Origin: Capitulum mitella
Lineage: Eukaryota > Arthropoda > Thecostraca > Pollicipedomorpha > Pollicipedidae
Length of the DNA: 64,000 bases
NCBI GenBank assembly: GCA_030062745.1
Contig: CP099850.1
Location: forward strand, 5,642,001 to 5,706,000
Direction of reading: 5' to 3'
The notes below the pieces were generated by a model, which ran no database searches, was not told where the DNA came from, and saw only the letters and a list, made by a program, of their open reading frames with translations. A program made the translations under genes and the position numbers. Below are positions 60,145-64,000 of the stretch, piece by piece; position 1 is the first letter of the stretch; the number at the start of each line of letters is the position of its first letter.

Positions 60145-61167
60145 GCGCGCACAGGGTGCTATGCGATGGGTCATTTTACATTTTTTGGGAGGGTATCCAT
60201 TTTGAGTCGCTGTCCCTGGGTGGACAAGACAGCGTTCTGAAACGAAGACCGCTTGAACAACGAAATGTGCCGAGTTTTTGAGTACAGAGATCCTAGGTTT
60301 TATAAGCCGCACGTGCGCTTATCATGTTATCTGGGTGTGAATTGAGTCAGCGGCTGTAGCTGGGATGTTATTCTTTTTCGCGATGTAACCACATTTACCA
60401 AACGACCTATTAGAGACAAACTACAACAAAATACGCTGATTTTTTGGGATGATGTGGAGCACAAAAAAACGGGCTACACGTGGATGCGATTTTCATCGCA
60501 AAAAGCCAAGAACCTCTCTGTTAAGTGGAATCGATACGAGGTTCGGGAATGAGTTCGTCGTTTGCTTCAGGTGGCGTGGCACCCAAAACGTGAGCTGGGG
60601 CCGCTGGGCTTTCGGTACGACCAAGACAATACATTCAGCTATACCGTCACGCTTTTTCCGCAGCACTTCACCTAATCCTTGAAAACATCCCAAAACGTAT
60701 CTCGTCGCGTAATAAACATGTGCGGATGAAAAATGCTTTTCACATTGCTATCCGTTGCGTGTGACACGCGCCTCGCGCATTGAAACGAGCCGTGTGCCAT
60801 GCGATTGCCCGTTCGACTTTCGTTTCAAGGTGATGCGTCTCAGGACGATGCAACCCGTGGTTGCCGAGAAAACTTGCCGGAACCGAGATGACGTCTGGCG
60901 CTGTTTGCGTTTCCAGTTTTACGTGTTATCCCTACGGACAAAAAAAAAACACATGTGAAGCGCGCAGCACGCGTCAACGACGGGTCGCAGCGCGACGAAA
61001 ATTAGCAGATGCGATGGTGCGCACGAGACCTTTCGAACGGTGCGCGGCACGTGCTGATCCGCTAACCCGTTTGGGCACTGGGCCAGAGCGAAGATTTGCC
61101 GACAGGAAGAAAGAAAGACAGACATAAAGACAGAAAGGGAACCAGACACACTTTATTCAAATACTGT
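60145..61167. other. No gene seen
   Basis: Short frames on both strands, none recognisable. A string of GAAAGAAAGACAGACA-type words lies at about 61,105-61,140. Confidence 0.4.
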
Positions 61168-61168
61168 A

Positions 61169-61195
61169 CACATACACACACACACAGATATATAT

Positions 61196-61241
<46 letters not shown>
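61169..61241. repeat. (CA)n and (TA)n compound microsatellite
   Basis: A short CA run passes into a long AT run. It borders the 3' end of the left Penelope-like copy, where such runs are common at insertion sites. Confidence 0.95.
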
Positions 61242-61245
<4 letters not shown>

Positions 61246-62727
61246 ACTAATCGTTGAAGATAACAGCAGCTTCGTCCTTTACTTTCTGGGCTGTGTTTGC
61301 TGAGAACTGAGGAAAAACTCGTGGGAAGAAGAGTCCATGTAGTAAACCACCTAGTCATCTCACGTATCTTGTATTTCTGTCGACGTTTCGTCAAATGTTT
61401 GACATTATCAAGACTAAAAATGACCTGAGTAACACTAGATATCACAGAACAACATCAGGTAGCACCAAGTATGGCTTCCAATGGGATTATTAATGAAATT
61501 ACCCAGTACTAAACAGTAACTTTTGAGGGAAAATGTAGGACTCCAAAGTACTTCATGTCGGTTTTCACGGAAACACGATGCATGTTTACGGTCCATAGAG
61601 AACTTTAAAGTGAAAACTTTGCAGACTTATTGCATTCAAATAAGTCGTCCCTTGTTACAGACTGCATCTACGTCTCTGTACTTCCCTTGGGCCCAACGGG
61701 GCTCCTTCGTAGAGGGTTAGGGTTCCCCGTGCATTAACCTCTCTCTTAATGGATGGGTCCATGTCACGTATATAAACGGTCTTGAGCACATACACTCGTC
61801 TTACATCGTGGCATCTGTCTATGATCGTGGTGTTTTCTGTCATTTGTTGTCTGGTGAATCGCTGGCCTTGGAGGGGTTCAGTGTGTGTTTTTGGCCCGCC
61901 GCTTTGCGTGTGCATTGCAATATGTATACTGAGTGAGGTGGTCGTCAATCCAATGTAAATACCGTTTGGGTGGAGTGCACAGTCTCCGAGAGGTCATTTG
62001 TAACTGAAGGTTACAATGAATTGTTTCAGTAGTCACGTGCTGGATTGCTTATCGTAAGCAGGAAAAGTGTCGCAGGATTTTGGTGGTAGATAGTCTCAGC
62101 GGGTCTCCTGAGAACACTGGTTTACAGTGTCTCCTGACGATGGATCGGAGGGCTTTTTCATCGGCTTTACAGGCCGGTGACATGGCATTTTTATAGAAGA
62201 GTTTGTGTATTGTCCCGTCTTGTGGTATGGCAGTGTGGGTTTGAACATGTTCGGTGATCGCGTCATGTACCTGTTAGTCGACGGACTGAGCAGGGTAAAT
62301 GTCATTGGCCAGCATTTGTTTCACTTTCAGCAACTCTATATGTGTAAGTTTCCGTGATGAACAGTGCGTTAGCGCCTTGTTCGCATATGCTTTTGTGACG
62401 CTGTCTTTATATTTGTCAGGACAGTGGCTTGAACCGTTTAGGCATCTATCCATGTCTGGTGGCATGCGATAGACTGGCCAGAAACGATCCGCAGCTACAA
62501 TTTAAGGATACGTCAAGAAAGCCGATCATGTCTTCTACGTTTAGTTCGATAGTAAACCCTAGTCCTGAGGCCTGTTCTAATCGGGTTTTGAGCTGTGACA
62601 AGGTCTAGTGCCCTCTTACGTCTACAAGGATGTCTACGTAACGGCAATAGAGAGCTGGTCTTTCCACGTCACCGCTGTCCAACACGGTTTGCTCAGCATG
62701 AGCCCTGAACGCCTGGGCGAACAAGAC
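61242..62727 (-). pseudogene. Penelope-like element, left copy (RT plus GIY-YIG endonuclease), decayed
   Basis: On the minus strand, from about 62,725 down, the frame passes LYCRYVDILVD, the RT active-site motif. The usual YVDD has lost one Asp and is YVDI here. It then passes GFLDVSLNC, a RCLNGSSHCPDKYK segment and HIELLKVKQMLANDIYP, the standard C-terminal RT order of Penelope-like enzymes. Further on is the GIY-YIG endonuclease (YIGLTTTSLS at about 61,940-61,970), preceded by a Cys codon changed to a stop, then THTEPLQGQRF, ENTTIIDRCHDVRRVYVLKTVYIRD and KREVNARGTL. Several frame changes and stops break it, so the copy cannot make either enzyme. About 400 bp of 3' sequence follow. Confidence 0.85.
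61381..61412 (-). other. Possible hammerhead-ribozyme-like relic in the Penelope 3' region (left copy)
   Basis: On the minus strand CTTGATAAT is followed by a six-base-pair stem (GTCAAA / TTTGAC) and then GAAACGTC. This recalls the conserved CTGATGA, stem II, GAAAC order of hammerhead ribozymes known in Penelope-like elements. Core bases differ from consensus and stems I and III were not established, so activity is doubtful. Confidence 0.3.
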
Positions 62728-64000
62728 ACCCAGTGGTTAGAGGAGGCATCAGGACTAGAGTTTACTACTAAAGTAAGCGTAGAAGACATGGACGGCTTTC
62801 TTGTCGTATCCTTAAATTGCAGTTGCGGATCGTTTATGACAGTCTATCGCATGCCAACAGACAAGGGTAGATGCTTGAACGGTTCAAGCCACTGTCCTGA
62901 CAGATATAAAGAGAGCGTCATAAAAGCACATGTGAACAGGACGCTAACGCATTGTTCATCATGGAAAGTTGCACACATAGAGCTGCTGAAAGTGAAACAA
63001 ATGCTGGCCAATGACATTTACCCTGTTCAGTTCGTCTACTAACACATACATGACGCGATCACCGAACATGTTCAAACTCACACTGCCATAGCACAAGATG
63101 GTACAATGCACAAACTCTTCTATGAAGACATCATGTCTCCGGCCCGAAAGGCCAATGAAAAAGCCCTCCGATCCATCGTCAGGAGACACTTTAAACCAGT
63201 GTTCCCAGGAGACCAGCCGAGACTGACTATCTACCACCAAAATCCCGCGACACGTTCCCTTCTTCTGTCTTCCGGCACGTTGCAGATTTCTAGTGAAACA
63301 ATCCAATGTAACATTCAGTTACAAATGCCCTCTCGGAGACTGTGCACTCCACCCAAACGATAATTACATTGGGTTGACGACCATCTCACTCAGTAGACAC
63401 CTTACAACGCATATGCAAAGCGGCGGCCCAAAAACACACACTGAATCCCTCCAAGGCCAACGACTCACCGGACAACAAATGTTAGAAAACGCCACGATCA
63501 TAGACAGATGCCACGACGTACGACAGTTTTATGTGCTCGAGGCCGTCTATACACGTGACACGGACCCATCCATTAAGAGAGAGGTTAATGCACGGAGAAC
63601 GCTAGCCCTCTACGGAGGAGCTCCGTTGGGCCCACGGGTAGTACAGAGACCCAGACAAAGGCTGTAGCGAGAGGCGATTTATTTGCATGTAATAAGTTTG
63701 CCAAGTTCTTTTACTTTAACGTTCCCTATGGACATTGAGCACGCATCGTGTTTCGTGGGAAAACGAGATAAAGTACTCTGGTGTACTACATTTTTCCTCA
63801 TAAGCCGCGATATAGCGTTCCTAAGGTCATTTTAAATCTTGTTAACGTCAGATGTTTGACGAAACATCGGCAGAAATACAGAACACCTGAGATGACTATG
63901 TCGTTTACTTCATGGACTCTTTTTACCACGATGAGTTTTTCCTCAATTCTCAGCAAACACAGCCCAGAAAATAAGCGCTTGACACGGAAGATCGAAAATA
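62728..64000 (+). pseudogene. Penelope-like element, right copy, head to head with the left one; cut by the window end
   Basis: The + strand starts inside the RT domain, after the active site (WLEEASGLEFTT, GFLVVSLNC, RCLNGSSHCPDRYK, HIELLKVKQMLANDIYP), and stops at a TAA at 63,040-63,042. A second frame (63,106-63,363) holds a linker with FYEDIMSP and IVRRHFKPVFP. The endonuclease follows in a third frame (63,293-63,667), with YKCPLGDC, YIGLTTISLSRHL and H residues after it, IDRCHDVRQFYVLEAVY and KREVNARRTL. This frame is intact, including the Cys pair lost in the left copy. The 3' region beyond 63,668 matches the left copy's in order. The copy lacks the N-terminal RT half and has at least two frame breaks. 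It continues past the window. Confidence 0.85.
63838..63870 (+). other. Possible hammerhead-like relic in the Penelope 3' region (right copy)
   Basis: The counterpart of 61,381-61,412: CTTGTTAACGTCA, a short stem and GACGAAACATC. It is more diverged than the left one. Confidence 0.25.

Noticed and set aside
56154..64000. Exon 4 of the split gene
   Set aside because: Searched for a phase-2 start with G/C-ending codons and a binding-domain-like peptide. None was found, so the gene probably continues outside the window.

Overview
The window looks like nuclear DNA of an invertebrate animal with a repeat-rich genome and long introns. No operon-like gene packing is visible. Coding sequence is sparse and split by GT/AG introns. 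The repeats are a typical metazoan mix: a CR1/Jockey-like LINE, Penelope-like retroelements, tRNA-derived SINEs, hAT-type and piggyBac-type non-autonomous DNA elements, and (TA)n/(CA)n microsatellites. I cannot name the species.

The only convincing host gene lies on the + strand at about 45.2-56.2 kb and runs off the right of the window. Three exons fit together in phase: a signal-peptide exon (45,256-45,388), a second exon (47,176-47,380) and a third (55,989-56,153), separated by introns of about 1.8 and 8.6 kb. Exons 2 and 3 use almost only G/C-ending codons (63 of 67 and 50 of 54 by hand count), unlike the surrounding DNA. The predicted product is a secreted or membrane-anchored protein whose ectodomain resembles a periplasmic-binding-protein type 2 (glycine-betaine/OpuAC-like) fold. 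The fold call is from family memory and is unverified. Just upstream (42.5-45.2 kb) is a cluster of unusually long + strand ORFs with ordinary codon endings that I cannot assign.

Layout: 0-5 kb has a 37-bp tandem array, a SINE, an RT fragment and microsatellites. 5.4-7.4 kb has a TTAA-flanked MITE next to a fold-back element. 7.4-14.6 kb is mostly old unassigned repeat DNA rich in AGGTCA words. 15.1-17.4 kb has a hAT element filled with a degenerate minisatellite, a second small hAT MITE at its edge and a SINE. 17.4-29.2 kb is largely featureless. 29.3-31.6 kb has an inverted copy of the hAT/minisatellite element with a perfect 8-bp target duplication. 32 kb has the 3' end of a LINE. 33.7-37.1 kb has AGGTCA-type repeats, a GC-rich block and a strong hairpin. 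38-40 kb has SINE pieces, a tandem repeat and a hAT MITE. 42.5-45 kb has the ORF cluster. 45-56 kb is the split gene, carrying a reverse-oriented piggyBac-type MITE in its large intron. 56.3-60.1 kb has another hAT MITE and the third piggyBac-type MITE. 61.2-64 kb has two decayed Penelope-like copies lying head to head.

Apart from the one gene, no pathway can be reconstructed. The content is mainly the history of several transposon families, most non-autonomous and decayed.
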